The translations under genes were made by a program, and so were the position numbers. A stretch of 64,000 nt of DNA from Flavobacteriales bacterium (GTDB lineage Bacteria > Bacteroidota > Bacteroidia > Flavobacteriales_F > PHOS-HE28): NCBI GenBank assembly GCA_020635655.1, contig JACJZI010000009.1, positions 1 to 64,000 of the forward strand, written 5' to 3'. Under the pieces are notes generated by a model. The model did not search any database. It saw only the letters and a list, made by a program, of their open reading frames with translations, and was not told where the DNA came from. Of the stretch, positions 35,101-42,611 are shown piece by piece. Within the stretch, counting starts at the first letter, position 1. Every line of letters begins with the position of its first letter.

Positions 35101-36381
35101 GCCCATCGTCTGCAATGCCGCGGCCGAGTTGACGAAGCCACGGATGTCCGGGTTGCCGGAAACCGTTGTGTAGAGGGAGTTCTGCCCATTGTCAGCGTTC
35201 GCGGTACCCGGGCCGGTATCCGAGATCACACCGAGCATGTCGGGGTTCACGTGGCCGATGTCCTCGCCCAGGTCGGTGAAGGCCACGATGTTCCGGTTCT
35301 GTTCGTAATCGCTCCGCGTGTTGGTCACCCATACCTCGATCCGCGTGATCTGGATGCCGCTGTTCACCGTGGGCAATGTGCGCATGGCATCCTCGTACCG
35401 GTCGCGGAAGTAGTAGCTTAGGAAGAAATACTTGTTCGCCTCGTACTCATCGGCCTTGATGTCGAAGGTGTTCGTCTGTGCCCCGCCCGCCACGGACACC
35501 TCCCGGCGTTGGCCTTTTTCCTGACTGAAGATGGCCGTGGCGGTGAGCCGCCCGAACTTCAGTTCCGTCTTGATCCCGAACAAGCTCTGGCTCCCCTGGA
35601 TGAGGGAGCCCTGCAGGGGAAGGCTGACATTGCCCGCCTCGACCTTCTGGATGATCTCGTCCTCATAACCGGTATAGTCCAGTTTCACCTGGTTCTCGAA
35701 ATCGAACGTGGCCTCGGTATTGTAGCTCGTATTGATCTTCAGCTTGTCGCCGATGTTGCCCGTGAGGTTCAACTGGATCTTCTGGTCGAAATCGAACGTG
35801 GTGATCCGCCGCTGGTCCACGGGGATCCGGGGGTTCTCGGTCTTGGAGATGTTCACGCCGAAGGTGATCTCCGCCGATCCCTGTGGTCGGATGTCGATCG
35901 TGTTCCCTCCGAAGATCCGGTCGAACGCCTCCCCTTTCACGGTCAACTGAGGGATCAGCCCCTTGGTGGCGCGCTCGGACTCCTCCTCCGATTTCTCCAT
36001 CCAGTAGGTCTGCATCGCCTGTTGCATGTCGTACTGGAGGTATTCGTCCAGCGACATGGTCATGGGCGGACGGTAGTCGAACGATCCGCCGACGGTGCTC
36101 TGCAGGATGTACTGGCCCGTAACCGGATCGTAGATCACATCGTTCTCGATGTTGGATGGGGCACCCAGGTCCACGCCGTTGGGATCCGTGGAGCCGCCGG
36201 CCGGATCGTCCGTGAGCGGCCATACCAGATCGATCTGCGGGCTGTCGACCTGTTGGATGCTGAAGGCAAAGGAGAGCCGGGCGAAGGAGCGGTAGGGAAG
36301 TGCGAGCAGGAACACGGTCAGGATCACGGCACGGAAGTACCAGCCCCCACAGCGATATCCATTGCCCACGATCATGCGCAC
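29122..36381 (-). CDS. sprA: type IX secretion / gliding motility outer-membrane protein SprA (Sov)
   Basis: Giant outer-membrane protein of 2419 residues, near the usual 2400-2500 size. It is the 36-strand beta-barrel conduit of the T9SS and is needed for gliding in related species. The N-terminus has a signal-like hydrophobic segment ending SFARLSFA. Family blocks include YWMEKSEEESERATKGLIPQL, GEAFDRIFGGNTIDIRPQG and IEVWVTNTRSDY. C-terminal strands end in GLSLRFTLTQ, fitting outer-membrane insertion. It follows ruvA by 8 bp, so they may share a promoter. The many T9SS-tailed proteins in this window are its likely cargo. Plug and porV partners are not here. Confidence 0.96.
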   Translation of the reverse strand: MRMIVGNGYRCGGWYFRAVILTVFLLALPYRSFARLSFAFSIQQVDSPQIDLVWPLTDDPAGGSTDPNGVDLGAPSNIENDVIYDPVTGQYILQSTVGGSFDYRPPMTMSLDEYLQYDMQQAMQTYWMEKSEEESERATKGLIPQLTVKGEAFDRIFGGNTIDIRPQGSAEITFGVNISKTENPRIPVDQRRITTFDFDQKIQLNLTGNIGDKLKINTSYNTEATFDFENQVKLDYTGYEDEIIQKVEAGNVSLPLQGSLIQGSQSLFGIKTELKFGRLTATAIFSQEKGQRREVSVAGGAQTNTFDIKADEYEANKYFFLSYYFRDRYEDAMRTLPTVNSGIQITRIEVWVTNTRSDYEQNRNIVAFTDLGEDIGHVNPDMLGVISDTGPGTANADNGQNSLYTTVSGNPDIRGFVNSAAALQTMGIRASRDYEKLESARMLQPNEYTLNERLGFIGLNQSLNNDEVLAVAYEYIYPGGTGKVGEFSTDGVTPPQALMLKLLKATVTDPRTQGSNGQTYGLWDLMMKNVYSLGAFQVNADDFRLDIIYNNPSTGVDINYVPRAPIDQSPLLQVLGLDRLDPQQAPNPDGWFDYVDGAATTGGTINSQNGRVFFPLLEPFGRTLHDALSPTQTEAVINTIAFQQLYDSTKTAAQNLPELNRFRLKGSYKSASSDVISLNAVNIPQGSVVVTAGGVRLVENQDYTVDYNLGRVKILNQGILESGTPINISLESNSLFSIQTKTLGGLRLDYKVNKDLNIGGTFMTLYERPLTQKVNVGDEPIRNTILGLDANWQRESNFITTLVDKLPFYATKEVSSINASAEAAYLIPGHSKAIGSAGTSYIDDFEGSVSTIDLRTQSLWFHAATPQGQPDLFPEGEYINDLRNGFNRAKLAWYVIDPLFFRNNNLTPSNVTSDMQRDHRMREVLEQEVFPNRQLATGTPTNIPVLDLAYYPRERGPYNYDTDRLDQDGYFSDPQDSWAGITRRITTTDFEASNIETIQFWMMDPFAESGGYGSNEDSQNNSGGDLYLDLGNISEDVLRDSRKSFENGLPKDLTDGSAATSETTWGVVPNTQSVVNAFAITDQNSYKYQDVGLDGLSDSQADIAGRTEQQFFSDYLTDVATVVTNPGRLSAFQGDPSGDDYKFFRAQEYDALPAADMLLRYKEYNGLEGNSVTDEDSPEDYPTQATTLPSTEDINQDQNLSESESYFQYKVDLRPEHMVVGENYITDRVLGTDPNSGKQVYWYQFKVPIRDPDRVVNGIQDFRSIRFMRMFLKDWSQEVVLRFARLEFVRGEWRKYDFSLETPGEGLGGDPALTTYETAAVNIEENGNRTPINYVVPPGINQEVDVASTNLRSLNEQSLQLTTCNLRDGDARASFRNVSFDIRSYKKLQMFIHAESSDLNDPIEYGDVSVFIRLGNDFDQNYYEYEVPVRPSELYNNDPYNVWPEENDMIVEFARLNDAKIDRNKEGFPVNQRFLEMDGDRRVWVKGNPNLSQMKTIMIGIRNPKKDGQEANPWQSDDGQPKCVEVWVNELRLTDFDQRGGWAALARVNTTLADLGTLSVAGNYSTPGWGSIDKRVSERQRETDYGVDVAANLEMGKFLPESSGVKVPMYVGYSEQISNPQYDPLNPDIEWNDATRNLTAQERKEKLKQVRTYTRRRSINFTNVHRDRPQGKKEHLWDVENLSLSYGYNDQEFHDVNTEFDNLKQHRGSIAYVHNPKPIAVKPFENISLISKSKWLKLIKEFNFNVGFKQVNLRTAIDRSYQERLIRPNPDIESLPPSPTYNKSFNWTSQYGFRYELTKSLRLDFNANNRAIIGEPPGRVDPKVRGEYAIWKDSVLTSLTEWGETTNYDHTVNVTYQLPFDKFPVTDWITANTSYAAGYQWDRAPFQQDSIGNTIQNSQNITLNGQLNFVNLYNKVKWLKKINDKTRSNNRGSRARAARPGDKGEEDKDKDKGGNKEENKFNILETLARMVMAVRNGNVTYSQNSGTLLPGYGPKTNVIGMDNFNAPGFGFVLGQQNHDLSGEPVRNIALHAADEGWLVQNGSVFTPYTETRTETINGRLSIEPLKSLRIDLSANRTYSENRSSFIRYNDTTDTYHLESPREYGNFSVSIITWATTFSQDDDNFVSPVFSDLLAARPVISERLGAGNLASYYDADSGYYHGYYGTSQDVVIPAFIAAYTGRSAGKVKLDPFKMFPLPNWDITYDGLSRTAPFSKWFRTFTINHSYRSSFNIGSYQTNLQFDPEEMLTDAAMNFIPERQIGVVTISEVMRPFINFDMTLQNSLLAKFEYNRDRNASLSLSNYQVTEVRGKEYVIGLGYRFKNVKFPITIGGNRPKSDVNLRVDLSWRQNNTVIRKIAEQQNQVTAGQDILSIKASVDYVISQRLNVRAFYERVVNKPVISTSFPSANTNIGLSLRFTLTQ

Positions 36382-36389
36382 ACTTCCGG

Positions 36390-36998
36390 TCAGAGGTTCT
36401 TCAGGGTCATTTTGATCAGTTCCTCCAGCGGGGGTGGTGCTCCCTGATGTTCCTTCATCACGCCTTGCAGGGCGCGCTCGGCCTTGACACGGTCCAGCCC
36501 GAGCGAGATCAGTGCCGATAACGCCTCGGCCTTCAGGCTATTGCCTGGACCGCCACCCGTGGGCAGCACTTCCGCATGCGCCGCGCCGAGCCTGCCCGCC
36601 AGGTCGGCCACGATGCGTTGGGCGAGCTTCGGCCCGATGCCCTTGATCCCCTGGAACAGGGCCTCATCACCGCTCAGGGCGGCCATGCGCACCTCGTCCG
36701 CGCTTCGCGCACCGAGTATCGCCAGGCCCAACGTGGCGCTCACGCCCTGCACACCGATCAACGATCGGAACAGCGCCCGTTCATCGGGCCGCAGGAAACC
36801 GAACAACCGATGTTCGCTCTGGCCCGAACGGACGTCCACGCTCACCTGGTAATGCACATGCAACCGAACCGGACCCTTGGTCGGAAGCGCCTCCTGAATG
36901 GACAAGGGAACATGCACCAGGTATCCCACGCCCATGCAATCCACGACCACCTGCCCCGGCAGTTTGTCCAATAGCTCACCTCTCAGGCTGTCGATCAT
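36390..36998 (-). CDS. ruvA: Holliday junction branch migration protein RuvA
   Basis: A 202-residue DNA-repair protein that binds four-way junctions and guides the RuvB motors. N-terminal OB fold (MIDSLRGELLDKLPGQVVVDCMGVGYLVHVPLS), middle HhH domain (FQGIKGIGPKLAQRIVADLAGRLG), C-terminal RuvB-binding three-helix domain (ALSALISLGLDRVKAERALQGVM). Length is usual. ruvB lies far away at 44.8 kb. The frame is clean and starts at the ATG 38 bp after a TACTTTTA box. sprA follows at 8 bp. Confidence 0.97.
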   Translation of the reverse strand: MIDSLRGELLDKLPGQVVVDCMGVGYLVHVPLSIQEALPTKGPVRLHVHYQVSVDVRSGQSEHRLFGFLRPDERALFRSLIGVQGVSATLGLAILGARSADEVRMAALSGDEALFQGIKGIGPKLAQRIVADLAGRLGAAHAEVLPTGGGPGNSLKAEALSALISLGLDRVKAERALQGVMKEHQGAPPPLEELIKMTLKNL

Positions 36999-37158
36999 AC
37001 GCCCTGCGTCTGAAGAACGGTCTCAAAAAAGCGGGTAAAAGTAGGGCGATGCGCGGAGCGTTTCGGGTAAGGGAGGCGCAAGGTAGGATCTTCCCTGTTC
37101 ACGCGCCATAATCGAAGGCCCATACCGTTGGGATCAACGGCCCTACTTTTCGGTCGTC
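36999..37158. promoter_or_regulatory. divergent promoter region of ruvA and the sirtuin gene
   Basis: A non-coding gap of 160 bp. The minus strand has TACTTTTA (37043-37036), 37 bp before ruvA. The plus strand has TACTTTTC (37144-37151), 7 bp before the sirtuin ATG. Both match TAnnTTTG in six of eight positions or better. No other structure seen. Confidence 0.4.
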
Positions 37159-37857
37159 ATGGCAAGGCAACGGATCGTGGTGCTGAGCGGGGCCGGGGTC
37201 AGCGCCGAGAGCGGACTGGGCACTTTCCGCGATAGCGGGGGGCTTTGGGAACAGCATCGCATCGAGGACGTGGCCACGCCCGAGGCCTGGGCCACTGATC
37301 CGGAACACGTGCTCCGGTTCTACGACATGCGCCGGGAGCAGACCCTCAAGGCCGTGCCGAATGCCGCGCATCGGGCGATCGCAGCCCTGGAACAGGCCTT
37401 CGAGGTGGACGTGGTGACCCAGAACATCGACGACCTGCACGAGCGCGCCGGAAGTTCCCGGGTCATGCATCTGCACGGCGAGATCCTCAAGGCGCGCAGC
37501 ACAAAGGACCCCGACCTCATCGTACCGCTGAACGGCCCATCACTCCGATGGGGCGATCGCTGTCCACTGGGATCCCAACTCCGCCCACACATCGTTTGGT
37601 TCGGTGAGGCGGTCCCGCTCATTCCGGAAGCGGCCGCCCTGGTCGCCGGGGCCGATCGACTCGTGGTGGTGGGCACTTCCCTGCAGGTCTATCCAGCGGC
37701 AGGATTGGTGCACTACCTGCCTCAAGAACGCTCCTTATGGGTCATTGATCCGCACCCCGTACCACTCCAGGGTCCACATGTCCACACCATCCGCAGCAAG
37801 GCCAGCGAGGGCATGCCCCGACTGGCCTCGGCATGGTTGCAGGAAGTTTCAGCGTGA
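37159..37857 (+). CDS. cobB: class III sirtuin (NAD-dependent deacylase, SIRT5-like)
   Basis: A 232-residue NAD-dependent lysine deacylase. NAD motifs: LSGAGVSAESGLGTFRD at the start and TQNIDDLHERAG; catalytic His in HLHGE. It has the YxxR pair (FYDMRRE) that gives class III sirtuins preference for succinyl/malonyl-lysine. The usual zinc module with four Cys is missing: only one Cys is seen (DRCPLG), which is known for some class III members. Function is inferred as desuccinylase/deacetylase. It is convergent with the next T9SS gene and its end overlaps it by 9 bp. Confidence 0.9.
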   Translation: MARQRIVVLSGAGVSAESGLGTFRDSGGLWEQHRIEDVATPEAWATDPEHVLRFYDMRREQTLKAVPNAAHRAIAALEQAFEVDVVTQNIDDLHERAGSSRVMHLHGEILKARSTKDPDLIVPLNGPSLRWGDRCPLGSQLRPHIVWFGEAVPLIPEAAALVAGADRLVVVGTSLQVYPAAGLVHYLPQERSLWVIDPHPVPLQGPHVHTIRSKASEGMPRLASAWLQEVSA

Positions 37858-38616
37858 ACCGAACACGATCCGACGCGTGGCGATGGGTCGCCCGTCCGCT
37901 TCGAGGTTGGCGAAATACAGGCCGGCACCCAGATCCCCCTGTTCCACGGTGACCGTTCCGGAGGTGCCGGTCAAACGCACGCGGCGCACCTCCGTGCCCA
38001 GCACGGAATACAGCACGAGATCAGTGCGCGATGCGCCCCCGTTCACCAGATCGAACCGGAGGTCCACCCGGCCCTGGAGCGCTGGTGTCGGATAGGCGCT
38101 GAACGTGCGTACTGCGGCCGTGTTCTCCCCGATGCCTGCTCCGGGAGTGGTGTCGAACATGATGTCCACCCAATCGGAATCATTGGGCTGGTCCACGTCG
38201 AACCAGACAAAGCGGAACTTGGCAACACCCACGTTCCCGTTCGGTTGTACGTAAGCATGGAAATTGTTGACAGCCACACCAGGAGTGAGGGCCAAGGCGT
38301 GCTGGGGTTGCGATTGCCAGAGATATTGGCTGCCCGCCGGAATGCCCGCATAGCAGACCCCCCAGCAGAAGTAATTGTAGCTATTCGTAAGCACCTGCAG
38401 TTCGTAGCGACGTAGGTTCACGGTCTTGGAGACGCTTCCCTGCAGCGTGACGAGCAGGTCCGTTTCCAACGTGAGCGAATCCGCACTGCCATAGACCATG
38501 ATCATCTGCTGGTTCACCGTATTGCCTTGCAGGTCCTTCAATTCCACCAAACCCTGCGCCGAGGCACCAAGGATCGACAGGGAGAGGATCAGTGATAGAA
38601 AGTAGCGTGGATGCAT
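37849..38616 (-). CDS. secreted T9SS cargo protein of unknown function
   Basis: A 255-residue exported protein. The start at 38616 (MHPRYFLSLILSLSILGASAQ) gives a signal peptide; the longer frame covers the promoter. The body has beta strands and a few Cys (SYNYFCWGVCYAGIPAG) and no enzyme motif. The tail (FSAYPTPALQGRVDLRF..., LYSVLGTEVRRV, GLYFANLE, RRIVFGSR) is a T9SS type A CTD. A TAACTTTG box (38654-38647) lies 30 bp upstream. Function unknown. Confidence 0.8.
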   Translation of the reverse strand: MHPRYFLSLILSLSILGASAQGLVELKDLQGNTVNQQMIMVYGSADSLTLETDLLVTLQGSVSKTVNLRRYELQVLTNSYNYFCWGVCYAGIPAGSQYLWQSQPQHALALTPGVAVNNFHAYVQPNGNVGVAKFRFVWFDVDQPNDSDWVDIMFDTTPGAGIGENTAAVRTFSAYPTPALQGRVDLRFDLVNGGASRTDLVLYSVLGTEVRRVRLTGTSGTVTVEQGDLGAGLYFANLEADGRPIATRRIVFGSR

Positions 38617-38646
38617 GTGTTTGGACGATGTAGGTTTCACGAATGA

Positions 38647-38654
38647 CAAAGTTA
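38647..38654 (-). promoter_or_regulatory. -7 element TAACTTTG for the T9SS gene at 37849-38616
   Basis: Perfect match to TAnnTTTG, 30 bp before the ATG at 38616. A plus-strand box TACTTTCG (38756-38763) serves the divergent thioredoxin gene with a leader of about 70 bp. Confidence 0.5.
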
Positions 38655-38835
38655 GGTCCATTGCCTCAACTTCGTCCCGGACCACAGCAACCATCGGCAT
38701 CCATAGGATCCCAAGGGTTCGCCAAAGGCGCTCTTTCCGATCCGATCGGGCCACGTACTTTCGAGTTGCCTGAAAGAGGCCAGGCCACCAGATCCAGGGT
38801 GCGCCACCAACCTGAAACCAAACCGATCCATTACG

Positions 38836-40296
38836 ATGAACCGACCGCTACTCCTTTCCGCTGCGCTGGCCCTCGCCACAGGCCTGTCCGCACAAATGCC
38901 GGACTATTCCATCTGTCCGGATTTCACCGGCACCGACCTGAACGGGAACACCTGGCACCTGTATGATCTGCTCGACCAAGGAAAGAGCGTGGTCATCGAC
39001 GTGTCCGCCGCCTGGTGCGGACCGTGCTGGAACTATCACAACACCGGCAACTTGGAGAACCTGTACGATACATACGGGCCTCCGGGAACGGATGAGTTGA
39101 TGGTCCTGTTCATCGAGGGCGAGAGCACGAACTCGCTCGCCCAATTGCAGGGCACCACCACAAGTCAGACCTATGCGGGCTTCACGCAGGGCGATTGGAT
39201 CACCGGTACCCCCTATCCGATCATCGATGATGCCAGCATCGCCAACCTGCTTGACATCTCCTACTTCCCCACCATCTATCGGATCTGCCCGAACCGCATG
39301 ATCACCGAGGTGGGTCAGGCCAGCACCACTACCATCCACAATGCTTGCCAGGTCTGTCAGAGCACATACGCCACCGCCGGCCACAGCAACGATGCCGGGG
39401 TGTTGCCGAACATCAACTCCCAGACGACATGCATTGGGAATTCGATCGACCTGAGCGTGCGCCTGCAGAACATGGGCACGAGCACCCTGACCAGTTCCAC
39501 GATCCAACTGCTGGACGGTTCCAACGTGATCGGCACGGCCAACTGGACGGGCTCCCTGGGCACCTATGACCTCGAGGAGGTGACCGTTGGCACCTATGCA
39601 CCGACGATGCCGGGATCGAACGGGCTGACATTCCATATTGCCAACGCAGACGACAACGCCAACAACAATGACGTGGTCGAGACCGTGGGTACCGGCCCGA
39701 CCATCGGCACGAACGTGACGTTGGAACTGAAAACGGACGACTATGGCTCAGAGACCACCTGGAAGCTGTTCGATGGCAATGGGACGGTCGTGGAGCAGGA
39801 CCCACCGGGAAGCTACGGCAACAACACCGTGTACACGTACAACTGGGTGCTGAACGACCAGGAGTGCTACCGCTTCGTCATCTATGACCAGTACGGCGAT
39901 GGCATCTGCTGCAATTACGGCAATGGCTACTACAAGCTCTCCGTGAACGGTGTGGTGCAGATCCAGGGAGGACAGTTCGGATCACAAGAGGACAAGCCCT
40001 TCAAAGCGGATATCAGCGCAAGTGTGGAGGACCTGGAGTTGGCCAACAACCTCAGCCTCTTCCCGAACCCGACCACCGGTCTGCTCAACATCAACTATGA
40101 GCTTCCGAACGCCGGAACGGTGTCCATCCAGGTCACCGACCTGCTCGGACAACAAGTGATGGCCGATTCCTACACCGTGGGGGCCGGAGCACGCTCGATG
40201 ACCTACGACCTGAGCGGCCTCAGCAACGGCATGTACTATTTCACCATCCGTACGGACAACGGCCAGGTGACCCGCAAGGTGACCCTGAACAAGTGA
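38836..40296 (+). CDS. secreted thioredoxin-fold T9SS protein
   Basis: A 486-residue exported protein. Signal peptide MNRPLLLSAALALATGLSAQ. Residues about 25-180 are a thioredoxin-like domain with a WCGPC redox pair (VSAAWCGPCWNYH) and a cis-Pro loop (YFPTIYRI). Then beta-sandwich domains (DLSVRLQNMGTSTLTS; TLELKTDDYG...) and a T9SS type A CTD (LSLFPNPTTGLLNINY..., GLSNGMYYFTI, TRKVTLNK). An extracellular disulfide or redox role is likely. It heads a cluster with a TlpA-like protein, a DUF6029 barrel and an Omp28-like lipoprotein. Confidence 0.87.
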   Translation: MNRPLLLSAALALATGLSAQMPDYSICPDFTGTDLNGNTWHLYDLLDQGKSVVIDVSAAWCGPCWNYHNTGNLENLYDTYGPPGTDELMVLFIEGESTNSLAQLQGTTTSQTYAGFTQGDWITGTPYPIIDDASIANLLDISYFPTIYRICPNRMITEVGQASTTTIHNACQVCQSTYATAGHSNDAGVLPNINSQTTCIGNSIDLSVRLQNMGTSTLTSSTIQLLDGSNVIGTANWTGSLGTYDLEEVTVGTYAPTMPGSNGLTFHIANADDNANNNDVVETVGTGPTIGTNVTLELKTDDYGSETTWKLFDGNGTVVEQDPPGSYGNNTVYTYNWVLNDQECYRFVIYDQYGDGICCNYGNGYYKLSVNGVVQIQGGQFGSQEDKPFKADISASVEDLELANNLSLFPNPTTGLLNINYELPNAGTVSIQVTDLLGQQVMADSYTVGAGARSMTYDLSGLSNGMYYFTIRTDNGQVTRKVTLNK

Positions 40297-40319
40297 TCCT
40301 GTGAACCGGTAATTCGGAT

Positions 40320-40363
40320 AGGTCGGCGATCCGGTGCGATACTTGCACTTCGATCGCCGACCT
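40320..40363. terminator. stem-loop after the thioredoxin-T9SS gene
   Basis: Perfect 12-bp stem AGGTCGGCGATC / GATCGCCGACCT with a 20-base loop, then TTTCC. It can act as a terminator before the TlpA-like gene. The loop contains TACTTGCA, so a promoter in the loop is also possible. Confidence 0.55.
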
Positions 40364-40386
40364 TTCCATTTACCCCCGATAGATCA

Positions 40387-40881
40387 ATGAAGAACCTGTT
40401 CCTCTCCTTCGCGCTCAGCGTGATGACCCTGTCCCTGACCGCCCAGGGTTCCCTTCCTTCAGTGAGCCTGCGCAGCATGGACGGCAAGACCGTGGACACC
40501 AAGACCTGGAACAACGGTGGCAAGCCGATGATCGTGAACTTCTGGGCCACCTGGTGCTCCCCATGCAAACGCGAGCTCACCGCGATCGCGGAGAAGTACG
40601 ACCAGTGGCAGGAGGAAACGGGGGTCAAGCTGATCGCCGTGTCCATCGATGATGCCCGCAGCTCCGCGCGTGTGGCGCCCTACATCAATGGACAGGATTG
40701 GGAGTACGAGGTGTACCTGGACCCGAACGGGGACCTGAAGCGTGCGATGAACGTGAACAACATCCCCCACACCTTCCTGATCGACGGCAATGGGAAGATC
40801 GTCTGGCAACATGCCAACTATGAGCCGGGAGACGAGAACGAATTGTACAAGAAGGTGAAGGAGCTCACCTCCGCCAAGTAG
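40387..40881 (+). CDS. TlpA-family thiol:disulfide oxidoreductase
   Basis: A 164-residue secreted or periplasmic thioredoxin-like protein with signal peptide MKNLFLSFALSVMTLSLTAQ. The redox motif is WCSPC in FWATWCSPCKREL, the cis-Pro loop in NNIPHTFLID, and the domain length is standard. It reduces or maintains disulfides in the cell envelope. No T9SS tail. It is 10 bp before the DUF6029 gene and probably in the same operon as the Omp28-like gene. Confidence 0.9.
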   Translation: MKNLFLSFALSVMTLSLTAQGSLPSVSLRSMDGKTVDTKTWNNGGKPMIVNFWATWCSPCKRELTAIAEKYDQWQEETGVKLIAVSIDDARSSARVAPYINGQDWEYEVYLDPNGDLKRAMNVNNIPHTFLIDGNGKIVWQHANYEPGDENELYKKVKELTSAK

Positions 40882-40890
40882 ATCCAGCGC

Positions 40891-42609
40891 ATGCGCCTGA
40901 ACCCTTGCATCGCCCTCCGGAGGGGGGGCATCCTGCTGGCCTTGTGCCTGCCCGACCTTTCCAGCGCCCAGAGCGGGCTGCAGGTGCATGGCAACTTCAG
41001 TTCCGATGCCCAGTATTACACCGACGATGCGGAGATCGGCGCCGTGGCCCCGCCACAGGACCTGGGGGTGAACGCCTGGGGCAACGTCATTTTCACCTAT
41101 GGGGATTTCCAGGCCGGCGTGCGCTTGGAGAGCTATGAGCCTGCCCTTTTGGGATATCCTGCTGGCCAACCATACAAAGGTTCCGGTCTGGGCTATCGCT
41201 ATGCCAGCTACACCAGGGACGACCTCGAGGTCACGGTGGGCAACTTCTACGAGCAGTTCGGACAAGGGCTCGTGCTGAGGAGCTACGAAGAGCGCTATCT
41301 CGGAGTGGACAATGCCCTTGATGGAGCCCGTGTCCGGTATCGACCGGTACCCGGTATCTATCTGAAGGGGTTGATCGGACGACAGCGATTCGGGTTCGAC
41401 AACGGGACGACCAAGGGACCCGGTGTGGTGCGCGGGCTCGATGGAGAGTTGAGCCTGAGCGAGTTGTTCGGCGAAAAGTGGACCTGTACCAGCAACCTGG
41501 TGCTGGGCGGAAGCTTCGTGAGCAAATACCAGGAGGACAAGGACCCGCTCTATGTGCTCCCGGAGAACGTGGGCGCATGGGCCGCCCGCCTCAATTTCAC
41601 GACCCCGAAGTGGAACGTGTACGCGGAGTATGCCCACAAGATCAACGACCCGAACGGCAAGAACGGGTTCATCTACAAGGATGGCAACGCGCTCTTGGTG
41701 AACGCCACCTACTCCACACGCGGTCTCGGCATCACGGCCGGCGCCCATGCGTTCGACAACATGTTCTTCCAGAGCGATCGTGCCGCTCCCACCCCGTTCG
41801 ACCTGAACATCAACTACCTGCCGCCCCTGACGAAGCAGCACACGTACAACCTGCCGGCCACGTTGTACCCCTATGCCACCCAACCCAACGGTGAAGTTTC
41901 GTACCAAGGGGAGATCTTCTACAAGTTCAAGAAGGGAACACCGTTGGGCGGCAAGTACGGCACCAAGCTGGCTGTGAACGCATCCACGGCCATCGCGCTC
42001 GACAGCACCGCCGTGCCGCTGGCCGGGGACAGCGCCCGGACCGGTTACCGGACCAACAGCCTGTTCAATTTCGACCTGGGCCTTCCGAACAAGTACTTCA
42101 CCGATGTGAACGTCGAACTGCGCAAGAAGATCGGTGCGAACTGGGAGCTTGCGCTCACCTACCTCTACCTGGAATACAACATCGACGTGATCCAGGGCAA
42201 ACCGGGCAAGCCGCTCGTATTCGCGGACATCGTGGTGCTCGAGGGGTTGCACAACTTCTCGGACAGGACCTCGCTGCGTTTCGAGCTGCAGCACCTGTGG
42301 AGCGCCCAGGACCATGGCAATTGGGCCACGGCATTGGCGGAGCTGACCTTCAGTCCGCACTGGTTCGTCGCGGCCCTGGACCAGTTCAACTACGTGACGT
42401 TCGACAGCACCTTCCCCCGGGAAGGTGATCCCGAGGCCGCCCCGGAAAGGGTGCACTATCCGCTTGCATCGGTCGGCTACATCCGTGGTGCCAATCGGTT
42501 CCAATTGAGCTACGGACGCCAACGCGCGGGGATCTTCTGCGTCGGCGGCGTATGTCGGCAGGTGCCGGCCGCCAATGGGCTTACCCTGTCCATCACCAGT
42601 ACGTTCTGA
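40891..42609 (+). CDS. DUF6029 outer-membrane protein
   Basis: A 572-residue protein with a signal-type N-terminus (ILLALCLPDLSSAQ) and a beta-barrel-like body with alternating strands. It ends in Phe (LSITSTF), the usual outer-membrane insertion signal. Family marks of DUF6029 are GNFYEQFGQGLVLRSYEER, GLIGRQRFGFD and YGRQRAGIFCVGGVCRQVPA near the end. No known activity. Placed 9 bp after the TlpA-like gene and 2 bp before the Omp28-like gene, so a joint envelope role is likely. Confidence 0.85.
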   Translation: MRLNPCIALRRGGILLALCLPDLSSAQSGLQVHGNFSSDAQYYTDDAEIGAVAPPQDLGVNAWGNVIFTYGDFQAGVRLESYEPALLGYPAGQPYKGSGLGYRYASYTRDDLEVTVGNFYEQFGQGLVLRSYEERYLGVDNALDGARVRYRPVPGIYLKGLIGRQRFGFDNGTTKGPGVVRGLDGELSLSELFGEKWTCTSNLVLGGSFVSKYQEDKDPLYVLPENVGAWAARLNFTTPKWNVYAEYAHKINDPNGKNGFIYKDGNALLVNATYSTRGLGITAGAHAFDNMFFQSDRAAPTPFDLNINYLPPLTKQHTYNLPATLYPYATQPNGEVSYQGEIFYKFKKGTPLGGKYGTKLAVNASTAIALDSTAVPLAGDSARTGYRTNSLFNFDLGLPNKYFTDVNVELRKKIGANWELALTYLYLEYNIDVIQGKPGKPLVFADIVVLEGLHNFSDRTSLRFELQHLWSAQDHGNWATALAELTFSPHWFVAALDQFNYVTFDSTFPREGDPEAAPERVHYPLASVGYIRGANRFQLSYGRQRAGIFCVGGVCRQVPAANGLTLSITSTF

Positions 42610-42611
42610 CC

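Noticed and set aside
40459..42522. 687-codon minus-strand frame opposite the TlpA and DUF6029 genes
   Set aside because: Crosses two strongly supported genes and lacks any domain.
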